A DNA stretch of 64,000 bases from Lampris incognitus (GCF_029633865.1 NC_079213.1:89329131-89393130); one strand, 5' to 3'; counted from the stretch's first letter, positions 43,593-53,800 are shown. A program made the numbers and translations. Notes: generated by a model from the letters alone, not told the origin.

Positions 43593-44392
43593 TCATTACG
43601 TACAAAGAGTGTGACAGCAATAAACATGTCGCAGCTCTTCATCCAGGACCAGCTCCGTGGACCATCAAAGAGCCTAACTCAGAGCACGGCGGGGAGGAAA
43701 GGGAAGAAGGTTCTCCTTACATAATCTCCAAATGCACAGAAATGTGTGGTGAAGCCAACACCTCCCGCGCCTGCTCCAAAATCTGCCTCATAAAGGTGCA
43801 TTCAAAAGAAAAACCAGACAGATCGATAAAAGTCTATGCTGTACTTGACGACAAGAGTAATAGGTCTCTTGCTCGGTCCGAGTTCTTTGACTTGTTCAAC
43901 CTCGAGGGCTTAGATTTCTCCCTACATTCTGTGCACATGTGCTGGAGTCACAGAGATGTCTGGAAGAAGAGGAACTGGCTTCATCGCTCAGCCCTTAGAT
44001 GGAAGTCTCAGCATATCTCTCCCCACACTCATAGAGTGCAACCATATGCCGGATGATAGGTCAGAAATACCTACTCCTGAGGCTGCCAAACACCACTCCC
44101 ACCTTAAGCCTATTGCTCACCTCATCCCTGAACTTGCCCCCGATGCACAGATTCTCCTACTCCTTGGCCGGGATGTCTTACAAGTCCACAAGTTAAGAGA
44201 CCAGCGTAATGGGCCAAACAATGCCCCTTATGCCCAAAAACTTGACCTCGGCTGGGTTGTAGTTGGAGAGGTCTGTCTAGGTGCCACTCACAAGCCTAAA
44301 GGAGTCAGTGCATACCGGACTAATGTTTTGGAGAATGGCCGCCACTCTCACTTCAGCCCATGTCCCAACCACCTGGTTTTGAGAGAGAAGCT
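43571..44392 (+). pseudogene. BEL/Pao protease region and start of Pol
   Basis: First frame (to about 43930): VYAVLDDKSNRSLARSEFFD, the BEL-type protease motif, here with DDKSN. Second frame: PLPTLIEC-like LPTLIECNHMPDDRSEIPTP, LLLGRDVLQVHKLRDQRNGP and NAPYAQKLDLGWVVVGEVCL. It is interrupted at about 44392 by an L2 LINE. RT, RNase H and integrase of BEL were not found in the window. Confidence 0.88.
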
Positions 44393-45212
44393 CACAGTAG
44401 GTACAGTAGGTGTGATTCTGGACGACCAACTGTCGTTTGCTCTAAACATTGCATCGGTTGCTGGCTCCTGCAGATTTCTTCTCTATAACATAAGGAGGAT
44501 TCGCTCATTCCTCACCGACGAGATGGCACAGGTGCTCATCCAGGCTCTGGTCATCTCCCGGCTGGACTACGGCAACTCCCTCCTTGCTGGCGCCCCGGCG
44601 TCTGCCATCAAAACTCTGGAGCTTGTTCAGAAAGCTGCAGCTCGTCTGGTGTTCAACTGCCTTAAGTTCTCCCACGCAACTCCCCTTCTCATGTCCCCAC
44701 ACTGGCTCCCAGTAGCTGCTCGCATCCAGTTTAAGACTCTGGTGCTAGCCTACAGGGCAGTGAAAGGAACAGCTCCTTCCTATCTCCAGGCCATGGTCAA
44801 GCCCTACACCCCTGTCTGACCACTTCGCTCTGCTGCCTCGGGACGCCTGGTTGCCCCGTCGCTCAGAGGCCCCTGCTGCCGATTGACCCGGTCACGGCTC
44901 TTTTCTGTCCTGGCCCCACAGTGGTGTAATGAACTCCCCACTGATGTCAGGACAGCGAGTCACTGCCCATCTTTCGGTGCAGGTTGAAACTCACCTCTTC
45001 AAGAACTACTACCCTGTTACTTGCTCGTAGCACTTATTGTATTCACTCAGTAAAAAAAAATATCTCTTTTTCGCGCTTTTACTTTAGCACTGGTTTTGCT
45101 CTTAGATGCTTGTTTAGAGAGAAGATACACTTATGACCTCTGATGACTAGTAGTTCTCCTGATTTGCTACGTTAAATACACTTATTGTAAGTCGCTTTGG
45201 ATGTACAAGCAC
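44393..45212 (+). pseudogene. L2-like LINE 3' fragment
   Basis: Encodes the C-terminal part of a non-LTR reverse transcriptase: GVILDDQLSFALNIASVAGS, then YNIRRIRSFLTDEMAQVLIQ, LVISRLDYGNSLLAG and HWLPVAARIQFKTLVLAYRA. The stop at 44818 is premature; related residues continue in other frames to about 45030. The end TTGTAAGTCGCTTTGGAT at 45185-45202 is the usual L2 tail. 5' truncation is normal for LINE insertions. Confidence 0.85.
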
Positions 45213-45329
45213 CAAGGCTCTCAACTCTCAAAACCTAAGTTGCTCTCATTTCTCTGACAGCCCAGTTCAGAATGCTGGAGATCGTTCACTGGGAAGCAAG
45301 ATCTTCGAAAGGACAGAGGACGACAAGCA
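45213..45329 (+). pseudogene. BEL/Pao Pol fragment after the L2 insertion
   Basis: One frame continues through GDRSLGSKIFERTEDDKQAP. The GSxxFxRTxDD block resembles the start of BEL reverse transcriptase regions. It runs without a stop into the minisatellite at 45330. Confidence 0.55.
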
Positions 45330-45540
45330 GGCACCCCAGCAGCCTAGCTATCCTAGCAAGCAGGCGCCCCAGCAGCCTAGCTACCTTCACCAACAGGTGC
45401 CCCAGCAGCCTAGTTACTATCCCCAGAAGCCGAGCTACAGTCCGCAGGTGCCACAGAAGCCGAGCTACAGTCCACAGGTGCCCCGAAAGCCGAGTTACCA
45501 TCTACAGCAGCAGTCTCAACATCCCAGCTATAGCCGTTGA
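45330..45540 (+). repeat. coding-like minisatellite, P-Q-[QK]-P-S-Y repeats
   Basis: About seven imperfect 30-33 bp units, read in frame with the preceding BEL sequence, give PQQPSYPSKQ, PQQPSYLHQQ, PQKPSYSPQV and similar units, then a stop (45538-45540). Tyr-Pro-Gln repeats of this type are known from the N-terminal domain of teleost egg-envelope (zona pellucida, choriogenin-like) proteins. No ZP domain follows, so this would be only an exon fragment. It could also be a chance minisatellite. Confidence 0.5.
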
Positions 45541-46034
45541 GTGCCATGGACAGTTCCTTGCCTTAATTTCTTCAGTTTTTGGACTTTATTATGAAATTGA
45601 TAGTGGTATTGTGTTCAATACCAGCCCAGCAAACATGCCTCTTTGGGGCCCATGTGGAGCCACTGCGGGCAGGAACAGAGGGCCCACTGTGGGCAGCCCA
45701 CTGTGGGCCCCATTACTGGCATGAAATGCGGGGCACGTGTGGGCCCCACACTAAAGGCCCCTGGTGGGGCCCCAGTTGGCTGCCCACACTAAGCAGAGTG
45801 GGCCCTCAGTGGGACCCATTGTGGGCCCACAGCATGCCCATAGTATGCCCACACTTTGGGCTGGGAGCAGTGGTCCCACACGGGCCCATGGTGCCCCATG
45901 TGTACCTGGTATGATAGTGACATTTATTGACAGCCAGCTCAAACAAAAAAATGAAGAAAATATAAATTATACGAAGAAAGAATTTATTGAAAATTGGAAA
46001 CAATTGGAATTGAAAAACAAAACTATATACCAAA

Positions 46035-46246
46035 TTAAATGCTTTTACAAAACAGAACAACAAATATGGAACCACCTTTGAACACAATAAGAACATTAAA
46101 TCTAAAAAAAACCCCAAACATTAAATCTATTTGTTTTTTGCTCCTTCTGCTCCTTCCTCCATCTCTATCCCTGGCATTTCTGAGCCACATTTTGATGGCA
46201 GCTTCCACCTCGGATGCTGTGGCCCGGCTGCTTTTTGTCACAGCAT
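46035..46246 (-). pseudogene. exon-like segment with W-L-x-x-A-x-D-R-x-G-G-R motif
   Basis: On the minus strand a splice-acceptor-like TTGTTTTCTTCAG ends at 46247. It is followed by an open frame with ATASEVEAAIKMWLRNARDR and a GGRSRR block, ending at 46035. The motif resembles the C-terminus of DUF4806-type uncharacterised fish proteins often linked to transposons; that link is from memory. It could be the last exon of a protein encoded by the 45625-52001 element. Confidence 0.45.
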
Positions 46247-46249
46247 CTG

Positions 46250-46588
46250 AAGAAAACAACAATTGAAATGTAAGTGCACAGTATGAGTTAGCCACAGGTG
46301 GAGCATTTAATTTAGCCTGGGATTCCATTCACCTGTTGGGGTAGAGGCAAATCTCAAACAGAGATGTCTCGAAACCTGGGCAAGTAAAGCTAAAATTATC
46401 TGTATGTGACCGTGTTTTTTTATTTAGGTAAACTGACACTTTTGATTGTTCCGTGGACTCAGGCGATGCAAAATTCAAATTAAACTACCCAAATCCAACT
46501 TCTTGGAGTATTTAAAGTAATGAGGATTGGCACCACCTCGTGACCAAGCCCAAACTGAACCAGGGTTATAGGCTATATTTACTTGTAT
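46250..46588. other. unassigned interior of the 45625-52001 element
   Basis: No gene or known repeat recognised. On the minus strand it would lie 5' of the exon-like segment and be intronic. Confidence 0.35.
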
Positions 46589-46804
46589 TGTGGTGACCCA
46601 CATCTATATAACGAGAGACATTCACCTAAGAGGCAGTGTACCTTTAAGGGAAGAGGCGAGGGGTGAGATAATGCACTTCCGCTTCCGGTTGAGAGTTGCG
46701 TTCAGTGTCGTTGTCGAATGTATGACATGCTAAGTTGGAGCTAGTAAACTACCTCGACTACGTCTACTCTCACGTCTCCTGTCTCGTTGTTTTCTAACTC
46801 CACA
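46589..46804 (+). repeat. G6 5' LTR
   Basis: Begins TGTGGTGACCC, ends ACTCCACA. TATATAA lies at about 46605. Confidence 0.95.
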
Positions 46805-46805
46805 T

Positions 46806-46823
46806 TGGTGACCCCGACGTGAT
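46806..46823 (+). promoter_or_regulatory. G6 primer-binding site, tRNA-Trp
   Basis: TGGTGACCCCGACGTGAT is complementary to the 3' end of vertebrate tRNA-Trp (including CCA) over 18 bases and lies one base after the LTR. Confidence 0.85.
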
Positions 46824-46841
46824 CGAACTACTAATACGAAT

Positions 46842-47620
46842 ATGTCTGACAACGAAGACGCCGGGAATAATGCTGCCGCGGTACCCGCTCCCGACGCCGG
46901 TGCTAACAACATGGCTATTGCTAACGCTAGCATTTACGCCGCTACTGTGAAGCTACCCGACTTTTGGCAGCATAATCCACGGCCGTGGTTTCAACATGTG
47001 GAAGCCCAGTTCCAGCTGAGAGGGATAACGCAGGATGCAACGCAGTACTTCCACGCAGTGGCGGCGTTAGACGCATCGACAACGGCGCGAGCAATGACGC
47101 TGTTGGAAGCTCCGCCAGCTGCTGGCAAGTACGATGCTATAAAGACATTCCTCCTGAAACTACTTGAACTGTCGGAGCTGGAGAAGGCAGACCGTTTACT
47201 GTCCCTGAGTTAATGGAAAAAATGCTGTCTGTGCTGGGATCGGCTGATCCGGCCTTTCTTTTCACACACATTTTTCTGAGCAGCTCCCCGCGCCTGTACG
47301 CACAGCACTGGCCAGTTCTCCTCTCGCCGCTTCCAAGGACTACCGTTCTCTGGCTGCTGAAGCAGACAGGGTTTTCCTGGCCAACCGGCAACTGTTTGTG
47401 CATGCCCTGCTACCCCACCAGACCGCCCCACCACCACCTGTGTACGACTATATGGACACCGCGGCTGCGGTGACAGCCCGCCGCCAACCTGACGACGGGC
47501 TCTGTTATTACCATGCCAGGTTTGGGGCAAAGCAAAACAGTGTCGCAAACCCTGCAGTTACAGGGTTCAGGGAAACGCCAAGGCCGGCGCTCGTTAACGG
47601 CTATGGGCGCCGGCCGTGAC
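46842..47620 (+). pseudogene. G6 Gag
   Basis: The ATG at 46842 opens MSDNEDAGNNAAAVPAPDAG. It continues with KLPDFWQHNPRPWFQHVEAQ and a helical capsid-like part. A stop at 47211-47213 ends the first frame; the next frames read MLSVLGSADPAFLFTHIF and later a C-YH-FG-C-PC type end (CYYHARFGAK). The Cys/His end differs from a CCHC knuckle. Two or three frame breaks separate it from protease. Confidence 0.82.
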
Positions 47621-47945
47621 TGCAAGCTGTTGTTCATCAGAGACTCCTTGTCGGGCCGGCGGCTGCTGGTTGACTCTGGCGCTCAACGCAGCACTACCAG
47701 CACAAGCTGTGGACACGATGACCGACAGTCACGGCCCCCAGATGGACGCCGCCAACGGCACGTCCATTCCGACGTACGGTATCAGACATGTGGACGTGTG
47801 TTTTGGCGGCCGACGTTTCGGCTGGGACTTTGTGATGGCTGCTGTATCCACCCCGCTCCTAGGTGCGGATTTCCTCTGTGCTTTCAACCTGCTGGTGGAT
47901 GTTAAAAACTGTCGCGTGATTGATGCCGTCTCTTTTGCGTCATAC
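47621..47945 (+). pseudogene. G6 protease
   Basis: Two frames. RRLLVDSGAQRS is the active site in one frame (47513 frame). After a frameshift near 47690 the sequence continues PAQAVDTMTDSHGPQMDAAN and LLGADFLCAFNLLVDVKN, the C-terminal hydrophobic-Gly block. The G run at 47949-47957 lies just downstream. Confidence 0.82.
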
Positions 47946-50736
47946 CCCTGCACGCGTGGGGGGGGGGGCTGGAGCGCTGTGCCTCGCCAACACACTCTCC
48001 ACCGGGGATCCATACCAACGCCTGCTCGCCAATTTCCCCGAGCTCACCACACCCACCTTCTCCTCGGCGGTGGCCAAGCACGGCGTGGAACGTCATATCA
48101 CCACAGTGGGCCCCCCAGTTTACGCCCGGGCCCGACGCCTCGACTCGGCCAAGCTCGCAATAGCCAGGGAGGAGTTTTCGACTATGGAGCACCTCGGCAT
48201 TGTCCGCCGTTCTGACAGCCCATGGGCTTCCCCTCTTCACATGGTTACTAAGGCCGACGGGGGTTGGCGCCCGTGCGGGGACTACCGTCGCCTAAACAAT
48301 GCCACGACCCCCGACCGGTACCCCATACCGCACATACAAGATTTCTCTACCCACTTGGCGGGCGCTGCCATCTATTCCAAAATCGACTTAGTGCGGGGGT
48401 ATCACCAAGTGCCGGTCCACCCACTGGATGTCCCAAAAACGGCTGTCATCACACCGTTTGGGCTCTTTGAGTTCTTCCGTATGCCTTTCGGCCTTAAAGG
48501 GGCGGCGCAGACGTTTCAGCGCCTTATGGATTCTGTGCTCCGCGACATGCCATTTTTGTTTGTGTACTTAGACGACATCCTCGTGGCCAGCGCGTCGGCG
48601 GAGGAACACATGACGCACCTCAGACAACTGTTCGACAGGCTCAGCGAACACGGCCTCATCATCAACCCAGCTAAGTGTCAGTTCGGGGAGTCGTCCATCA
48701 CCTTCCTCGGGCACCACATCACTCCACAGGGGGCCGTTCCCCTCCCTGCCAGGGTTGAGGCTGTCACCATGTTCCCCCGCACCGTACAGTCGCTGCAGGA
48801 ATTCCTGGGCATGGTGAACTTTTATAACCGTTTCCTGCCCCGTGCCGTCCACATCATGCGTCCCCTGTATAAGGCACTGCGGGGTAAGAAGTCTAAGGAC
48901 GAGTTGGACTGGTCTTCGGGGATGGACGAGGCTTTTGTGGCCGCCAAGACCGCGCTGGCCAACGCTGCGCTGCTAGCTCACCCGTCGCCTGCCGCCCCCA
49001 TAGCCCTTACAACGGATGCCTCCGACTACGCCGTGGGGGCCGTGTGTGAGCAGTGGGGGGGGGGGGGCTGGCAGCCGTTGGCGTTCTTCAGTAAACAACT
49101 CCGTGAGAGCGAGCGCAAATACAGCACCTTTGATAGGGAACTACTGGGTCTCTTCCTCGCAACCAGACACTTTAGGTTCCTATTGGAGGGCCGACAGTTC
49201 ACCGCTTTCGTGGACCACAAACTGCTGACGTTCTGTATGGCCAAAACCTCAGAACCGTGGTCTGGGCGTCAGCAGCGCCATCTCGCGGCGGTTTCCGAGT
49301 TTACCACGGACATACAACACGTGCCGGGCAAGGATAACTTCGTCGCCGACTGCCTTTCACGGGCGGTTGTTAACGCCGTTCATTTGGGACTCGACTACGC
49401 CGCTATGGCAGCAGACCAAGCCAAGGACGCGACTGTTCAAGACTACCGGTCGACCCCTACGGCGCTACGGCTGGAGGACGTGACGTTCGACGCGGCCAAC
49501 ACCACCCTCCTCTGTGACATCTCCACCGGTCAACCGCGCCCCCTGGTGCCTACTTCCTGGCGGCGCCGAGTTTTCGACACCGTCCACGGCCTTTCCCACC
49601 CGGGAGTGAAGGCCTCGACCAAGCTGGTGAGCATCAAGTTCGTTTGGCCTGGGCTCCGTAAGGATGTTAGAGCCTGGGCCGGCTCGTGTGTGGCGTGCCA
49701 ACGCGCCAAGGTGCACCGCCATACCAAGGCCCCTTTGGCGCCGTTTGTGGTTCCAGAGAGGCGGTTTGACCACGTCAATGTTGACCTGGTGGGTCCCCTG
49801 CCCCCCTCCCGTGGTTATACGTTCCTCCTCACTATTGTGGACAGGGCCACCAGGTGGCCAGAGGCTATTCCCTTGTCCTCCACGACGGCAGCAGAGGTAG
49901 CACGGGCGTTCATCGGCTGCTGGGTGGCCCGTTTCGGCACGCCTGGTGACATCACGAGCGACCGGGGCTCCCAGTTTACCTCGGAGCTCTGGACGGCGGT
50001 CGCTGAGCACCTGGGGGTGAAGATCCACCGCACTACGGCGTACAACCCGCAGAGCAACGGACTTTGTGAGCGGTTCCATCGGGACATGAAAGCCGCTCTG
50101 CGGGCAAGCCTCACTGGCTGCGACTGGATGGACCGGCTCCCATGGGTCATGCTCGGCCTGCGTTCGGCCCCGAAGGAAGACCTCCAGACCTCCTCCGCTG
50201 AGCTGGTGTATGGCCAGCCCCTGCGGGTTCCGGGGGAGTTTCTTCCGGATGCTACGGCTCCCTGGTCGGCAGCCTCTCACCTCAGTGCGTCCCAGAGCGC
50301 TGCCAGTGCCTTCGTTCCCGTTCCGATGTCTCAACACTGCCTCCCCCGGTCCTACGTCCCCAAGGATCTGCCATCGGCGAGGTACGTCTTCATTAGGCAC
50401 GACAGCCATCGGTCCCCGCTGCAGCCCCCATACGACGGGCCCTTCCGCATCCTGGAGGCGGGGGATAAGACCTTTGTGGTGGACATGGGGGGCAGGCCGG
50501 AGCGGGTCGCTATAGACCGTCTCAAGCCCGCTCACTTGGACATTGGGGAGCAAGTGCAATTGGCCCTACCCCCGCGGCGGGGGTGCCCTCCTAGGTCGGC
50601 CCCGGCACCTGCCTCTGTTCCTGCTTCGGCCCCGCCTATGGCCCGGGTTTCGGCCCCATCTGTTTCCCCTCCTGTGAAGCGCAGCCGTTATGGCCGCAGG
50701 GTCCGCCCCCCGACTCGTCACCTGTTTTCCCCGTGA
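47920..50736 (+). CDS. G6 Pol: reverse transcriptase, RNase H, integrase
   Basis: One uninterrupted frame of 938 codons. [46 protein letters not shown] and the catalytic VYLDDILVA (about 48565). RNase [17 protein letters not shown] and [12 protein letters not shown]. Integrase: zinc domain [11 protein letters not shown] with CVACQRAK, core [22 protein letters not shown] and [14 protein letters not shown] with all three acidic residues, and a Pro-rich tail without a chromodomain. G runs (47949, 49056) lie in the frame. It would need upstream Gag-protease to be functional. Confidence 0.93.
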   Translation: MMPSLLRHTPARVGGGAGALCLANTLSTGDPYQRLLANFPELTTPTFSSAVAKHGVERHITTVGPPVYARARRLDSAKLAIAREEFSTMEHLGIVRRSDSPWASPLHMVTKADGGWRPCGDYRRLNNATTPDRYPIPHIQDFSTHLAGAAIYSKIDLVRGYHQVPVHPLDVPKTAVITPFGLFEFFRMPFGLKGAAQTFQRLMDSVLRDMPFLFVYLDDILVASASAEEHMTHLRQLFDRLSEHGLIINPAKCQFGESSITFLGHHITPQGAVPLPARVEAVTMFPRTVQSLQEFLGMVNFYNRFLPRAVHIMRPLYKALRGKKSKDELDWSSGMDEAFVAAKTALANAALLAHPSPAAPIALTTDASDYAVGAVCEQWGGGGWQPLAFFSKQLRESERKYSTFDRELLGLFLATRHFRFLLEGRQFTAFVDHKLLTFCMAKTSEPWSGRQQRHLAAVSEFTTDIQHVPGKDNFVADCLSRAVVNAVHLGLDYAAMAADQAKDATVQDYRSTPTALRLEDVTFDAANTTLLCDISTGQPRPLVPTSWRRRVFDTVHGLSHPGVKASTKLVSIKFVWPGLRKDVRAWAGSCVACQRAKVHRHTKAPLAPFVVPERRFDHVNVDLVGPLPPSRGYTFLLTIVDRATRWPEAIPLSSTTAAEVARAFIGCWVARFGTPGDITSDRGSQFTSELWTAVAEHLGVKIHRTTAYNPQSNGLCERFHRDMKAALRASLTGCDWMDRLPWVMLGLRSAPKEDLQTSSAELVYGQPLRVPGEFLPDATAPWSAASHLSASQSAASAFVPVPMSQHCLPRSYVPKDLPSARYVFIRHDSHRSPLQPPYDGPFRILEAGDKTFVVDMGGRPERVAIDRLKPAHLDIGEQVQLALPPRRGCPPRSAPAPASVPASAPPMARVSAPSVSPPVKRSRYGRRVRPPTRHLFSP

Positions 50737-50827
50737 CTTTGCACTATGTCATTGACTGTTCTGTTGTAGAGTCTATTTTTATGTTCATAACTTGCACTTT
50801 TGCTGTTTTGCATTGTTTTGTGTAGGT

Positions 50828-50845
50828 GAATTCTGGGGGGGCCTG
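50828..50845 (+). promoter_or_regulatory. G6 polypurine tract
   Basis: GAATTCTGGGGGGGCCTG directly precedes the 3' LTR; its purine core is the likely plus-strand primer. Confidence 0.65.
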
Positions 50846-51062
50846 TGTGGTGACCCACATCTATATAACGAGAGACATTCACCTAAGAGGACGGTGTACC
50901 TTTAAGGGAAGAGGCAAGGGGTCAGATAATGCACTTCCGCTTCCGGTTGAGAGTTGAGTTCAGTGTCGTTGTTGAATGTATGACATGCTAAGTTGGAGCT
51001 AGTAAACTACATCGACTACGTCTACTCTCACATCTCCTGTCTCGTTGTTTTCTAACTCCACA
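50846..51062 (+). repeat. G6 3' LTR
   Basis: 217 bp, a close copy of the 5' LTR, followed by the GTAT duplication. Confidence 0.95.
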
Positions 51063-51066
51063 GTAT

Positions 51067-51599
51067 ACTGCTAAAGTGATGGAGTGTGTCAAGTTTATTA
51101 CTGCACACATGCACAACATGTCAGATGTATTGCAGACTATATGAGACTACAATAAGCTGCTGTGTGTGTATGTTTGCTAATTTCTGATGGTTCAAAATTA
51201 TTAAAATTGTAAAGTTATGAGTAATAGTTAATCTGTAATTAAGTTGGTTGAAAAAACAGCATGAGCTGCTCTATGGAAACATTTAAAGGACAAAAAAATC
51301 AACCAAAATCTTGTGTTTCTTTCTCTTAACTATAATATGAAACAGCTGCGACAAACCAAAAAGTTGAGACGGTACTTGTCTTGTTGGATGGGCAGTTTTA
51401 GTTACTTGTCTTGTTGGATGGGCAGTTTTAGTTAAGTATGGGATGGACCGGTTATATGTTGGACAACTTGTTTACATTTTACTGTAATTTTTACAGAGGT
51501 CTGACTATATGCAGCATTGGACATGGGCGGTAAATAAAAAGTTTAAGTATCGCTTACCCTAAAGCAGTTGTAATCTTAAAACATTTTAACTGTACTGTC
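51067..51599. other. right half of the 45625-52001 element, non-repetitive part
   Basis: AT-rich sequence with no gene seen. It contains a perfect 30-bp direct tandem duplication (51373-51402 and 51403-51432). Confidence 0.4.
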
Positions 51600-51609
51600 A
51601 ACAGGGGGT

Positions 51610-51910
51610 TGACCTCAAAGGTCAAAACTGCTGTGGGCCCCGCATGGGCTAACCCACAGAGGACCCACATAGGTGCCTCAAAGGGCAAAACTGCTGTGGG
51701 CCCCGCATGGGCTGTCTTGCCCACAGTAAGCTCACATAGGTGCCTCAAAGGGCAGAACTGCTGTGGGCCCTGCATGGGCTGACCCACATGGGGCCCATAT
51801 GGACTTACTGTGGGCAAGAGCACAGTTGGACTTGCACACAATACGCACATAGGGGCCTCAAAGGGCAGAACTACTGTGGGTCCAACATGGGCTAACCACA
51901 TGGGGCCCAT
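51610..51910. repeat. GC-rich minisatellite of the 45625-52001 element
   Basis: Four imperfect units, each with CCTCAAAGGGCA, AACTGCTGTGGGCCC and GCATGGGCT blocks and a variable spacer (about 63-110 bp period). Similar TGGGCCC blocks occur in the left half at 45640-45900. Confidence 0.75.
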
Positions 51911-52011
51911 GTGGGATTAGTGCGGGTTTGCCCCTGCCCACATTGCCTCACAGTAAACCCACTCCTACCCACAGTGGGCCCACATGGGCATGTTTGCTGG
52001 GAGGCGGGGAG

Positions 52012-52555
52012 TGTAATGTTATACATGTAGGCAAAGAGCATTGTAGTGCCTCCTAGTGGTTATTTTAAAGACTGCTGCCAGTTTACAGTCCTTGTTTCCT
52101 ATTGGTCATTTGCGATCACATGGTTAGGGTCATAGTTCAGAGCCGTCATCTTGTTTTTGAGATCTGCACGGTAATGTGCTTCAGAGCACTGTGTGTTTAA
52201 TCCATCGCATCTGCCATTGTTGAGCCTTGGAGAAGCTTTGTTCGTAAATTTATATTATATGTTACATCTTTATAGATAAGGATTGATGAATATTTTGTTG
52301 TTTTATTCAATACTTGTAAAGATTTATAGATAATCACTTAAACCCTTTTTATCACATGTAGTGCAGCCATCTGTCTAGTGTTGTTGTAATAAGCAAATAT
52401 TTAAATTTCTACACTTACGTACATTAAGAACATTTTCTTCTGTATTTATTTACAGTTTCACAGAGTTTTTTGCATTGTAAGAAAGCAACTTGATGAAGAT
52501 TAACAAGTAAACAGCCTTCAACTTTACTTCCACAGCAGACACTTAATCCAGAGCA
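52012..52555 (+). repeat. LTR of uncertain ownership
   Basis: Begins TGTAATGTTATACATG, ends CCAGAGCA. It follows a purine run (AGGCGGGGAG), as a 3' LTR would, and is followed by TTTGGTGCTGTGGAGACAC, a possible primer site, as a 5' LTR would be. It may therefore be the BEL 3' LTR or the 5' LTR of the fragment at 52565. No second copy is in the window; the G7 3' LTR (55880) differs. Confidence 0.55.
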
Positions 52556-52564
52556 TTTGGTGCT

Positions 52565-52752
52565 GTGGAGACACAAGAGGAGTCCAAGACTACAGATGAA
52601 AAGGTAGTCTATGTCATAGAAGCAACTGAAGCTCTGGGAAGAGAAATGCACCAGAGACTTAAGATGGCAACTGAGGAGAACCAGACCTCACAAAAGCTAC
52701 TAGACACTCACCAGAGAGGATGGCCGGTGTACAAAAAAACAGATAGATGCTG
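52565..52752 (+). pseudogene. short Gag-like N-terminal fragment
   Basis: A frame of about 50 codons with a Glu/Lys-rich helical stretch (VIEATEALGREMHQRLKM) after the LTR and primer-like site. It runs straight into an integrase fragment (GWP at about 52720), so a large deletion lies between. Confidence 0.4.
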
Positions 52753-53160
52753 AGCTGAAAGTCTATTGGCCAATCAGAGATTCAATCACAGTAAATGGGG
52801 GAGTCCTGATGACAGGAGACAGATTCATCATCCTTAAAAAGCTGAGATCAGACATGCTACAGAGACTACACACAGCCCACCAAGGAGTACAGCAGGCCAA
52901 AGAACAGGCACACAAGTATCTATATTGGCCAGGCATATCAGCTGATATAGAGCAAATGGCCCCACGTGTCAGCAACACCTACTGAAGAATCAGAAGGAGC
53001 CACTAAAATCCCATGAGCTGCCAAAGCTACCATGGTACAAAGTAGGTGTGGTCATTTTTGAGCTACAAGGCAAATCTTTCCTCCTCACAGTAGATTATTT
53101 CTCAAAATATCCTGAGGTCCCACAAATGCGTGACAAAACAGCATGCACAGTGAAGGCATT
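52753..53160 (+). pseudogene. G7 integrase fragment, misplaced upstream of RT
   Basis: Reads an integrase zinc domain (HTAHQGVQQAKEQAHKYLYW, then CQQHLLKNQK) and the first part of a core, KVGVVIFELQGKSFLLTVDY, where Val replaces the usual first catalytic Asp. Two frame breaks. It ends at a GCATTGATCC junction where RT begins. Confidence 0.75.
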
Positions 53161-53800
53161 GATCCTAAGTTCCTAAATAAGGCCCTAAAGCACTCTCACT
53201 ACATTATGCCTACTCTGGAGGACGTCCTGTACAAACTACCAAAGGCAAGAGTCTTCACCTTGGTGGATGCTAGAGATGCATTTCTGCAATGCAAACTGGA
53301 CAATGAGGGCAGTGTCATGACCACTTTCTGGACCCCCTGGGGGAGGAAACACTGGCTCAAGCTACCCTTCAGAGTATCGATGGCACCAGAGGTGTATCAA
53401 CAAAAACAAAATGAGCTCCTGGTTGGACTGAAAGGCATTGAGCCTATTGTGGATGACATCTTGGCTGTGGGCTGCGGGGACACAAACAAAGAGGCTGAGA
53501 CTGACCATGACTTCAAGCTCCTGGCACTGATGGAGCGCTGTCGTGAGGTCAAGCTGCAGCTAGGCCAAGCTGCAGCTAGGCTTAAAGAAGCTGCAGTTCA
53601 AGGTAGCTGAAGTCCAGGTCATCGGCAACATTCTCCCATCTGCTAGACTGAAGCCTGACCCAGAGAAGGTGAGGGTCATCATCGACATGCCCAATCCAAC
53701 TGATGCAAAAGGTGTGCAACGTCTCATCAGCTTTGCCAACTATTTGGCTAAATTCTTGCCATAACTGTTGAGGGTCTGTGAGCTGTTGCAATGCTTACAG
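53143..53800 (+). pseudogene. G7 reverse transcriptase
   Basis: Starts in the middle of RT: DPKFLNKALKHSHYIMPTLE, FTLVDARDAFLQCKLDN, KLPFRVSMAPEVYQQ and the catalytic IVDDILAV. A tandem duplication (GGCCAAGCTGCAGCTAG, about 53560-53580) causes a frameshift; the thumb continues to about 53770 with LKPDPEKVRVIIDMPNPTDA. Confidence 0.88.

Larger units (their letters stand above)
46589..51062 (+). mobile_element. Gypsy element G6, full length, nearly intact
   Basis: 4474 bp with LTRs of 216 and 217 bp, flanked by GTAT (46585-46588 and 51063-51066). The LTRs differ by about seven substitutions and one indel by eye. Order: LTR, tRNA-Trp primer site, Gag, protease, RT, RNase H, IN, polypurine tract, LTR. 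The RT-RH-IN frame of about 938 codons is open. It is the best-preserved element in the window. Confidence 0.96.
45625..52001. mobile_element. terminal-inverted-repeat element of unknown class, split by G6
   Basis: A perfect 15-bp inverted repeat: CCCAGCAAACATGCC at 45625-45639 and GGCATGTTTGCTGGG at 51987-52001. Inside each end are GC-rich subrepeats of TGGGCCC type. G6 (46589-51062) interrupts it with a GTAT duplication, leaving about 1.9 kb of element. A short exon-like coding segment (46035-46246, minus) lies inside. I do not recognise the superfamily. No clear target-site duplication beyond AG was seen. Confidence 0.65.

Noticed and set aside
45272..45724. Arg/Ser-rich 150-codon plus frame
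   Set aside because: It is a different frame of the P-Q-P-S-Y minisatellite; the repeated coding-like frame is the one in phase with the BEL residues.
49465..50559. 364-codon minus-strand open frame
   Set aside because: Antisense shadow of the GC-rich G6 integrase frame; no motif seen.
51610..51910. CRISPR-like spaced repeats
   Set aside because: Units are imperfect, spacers vary in length, the DNA is eukaryotic and the blocks match the GC-rich interior of a transposable element.
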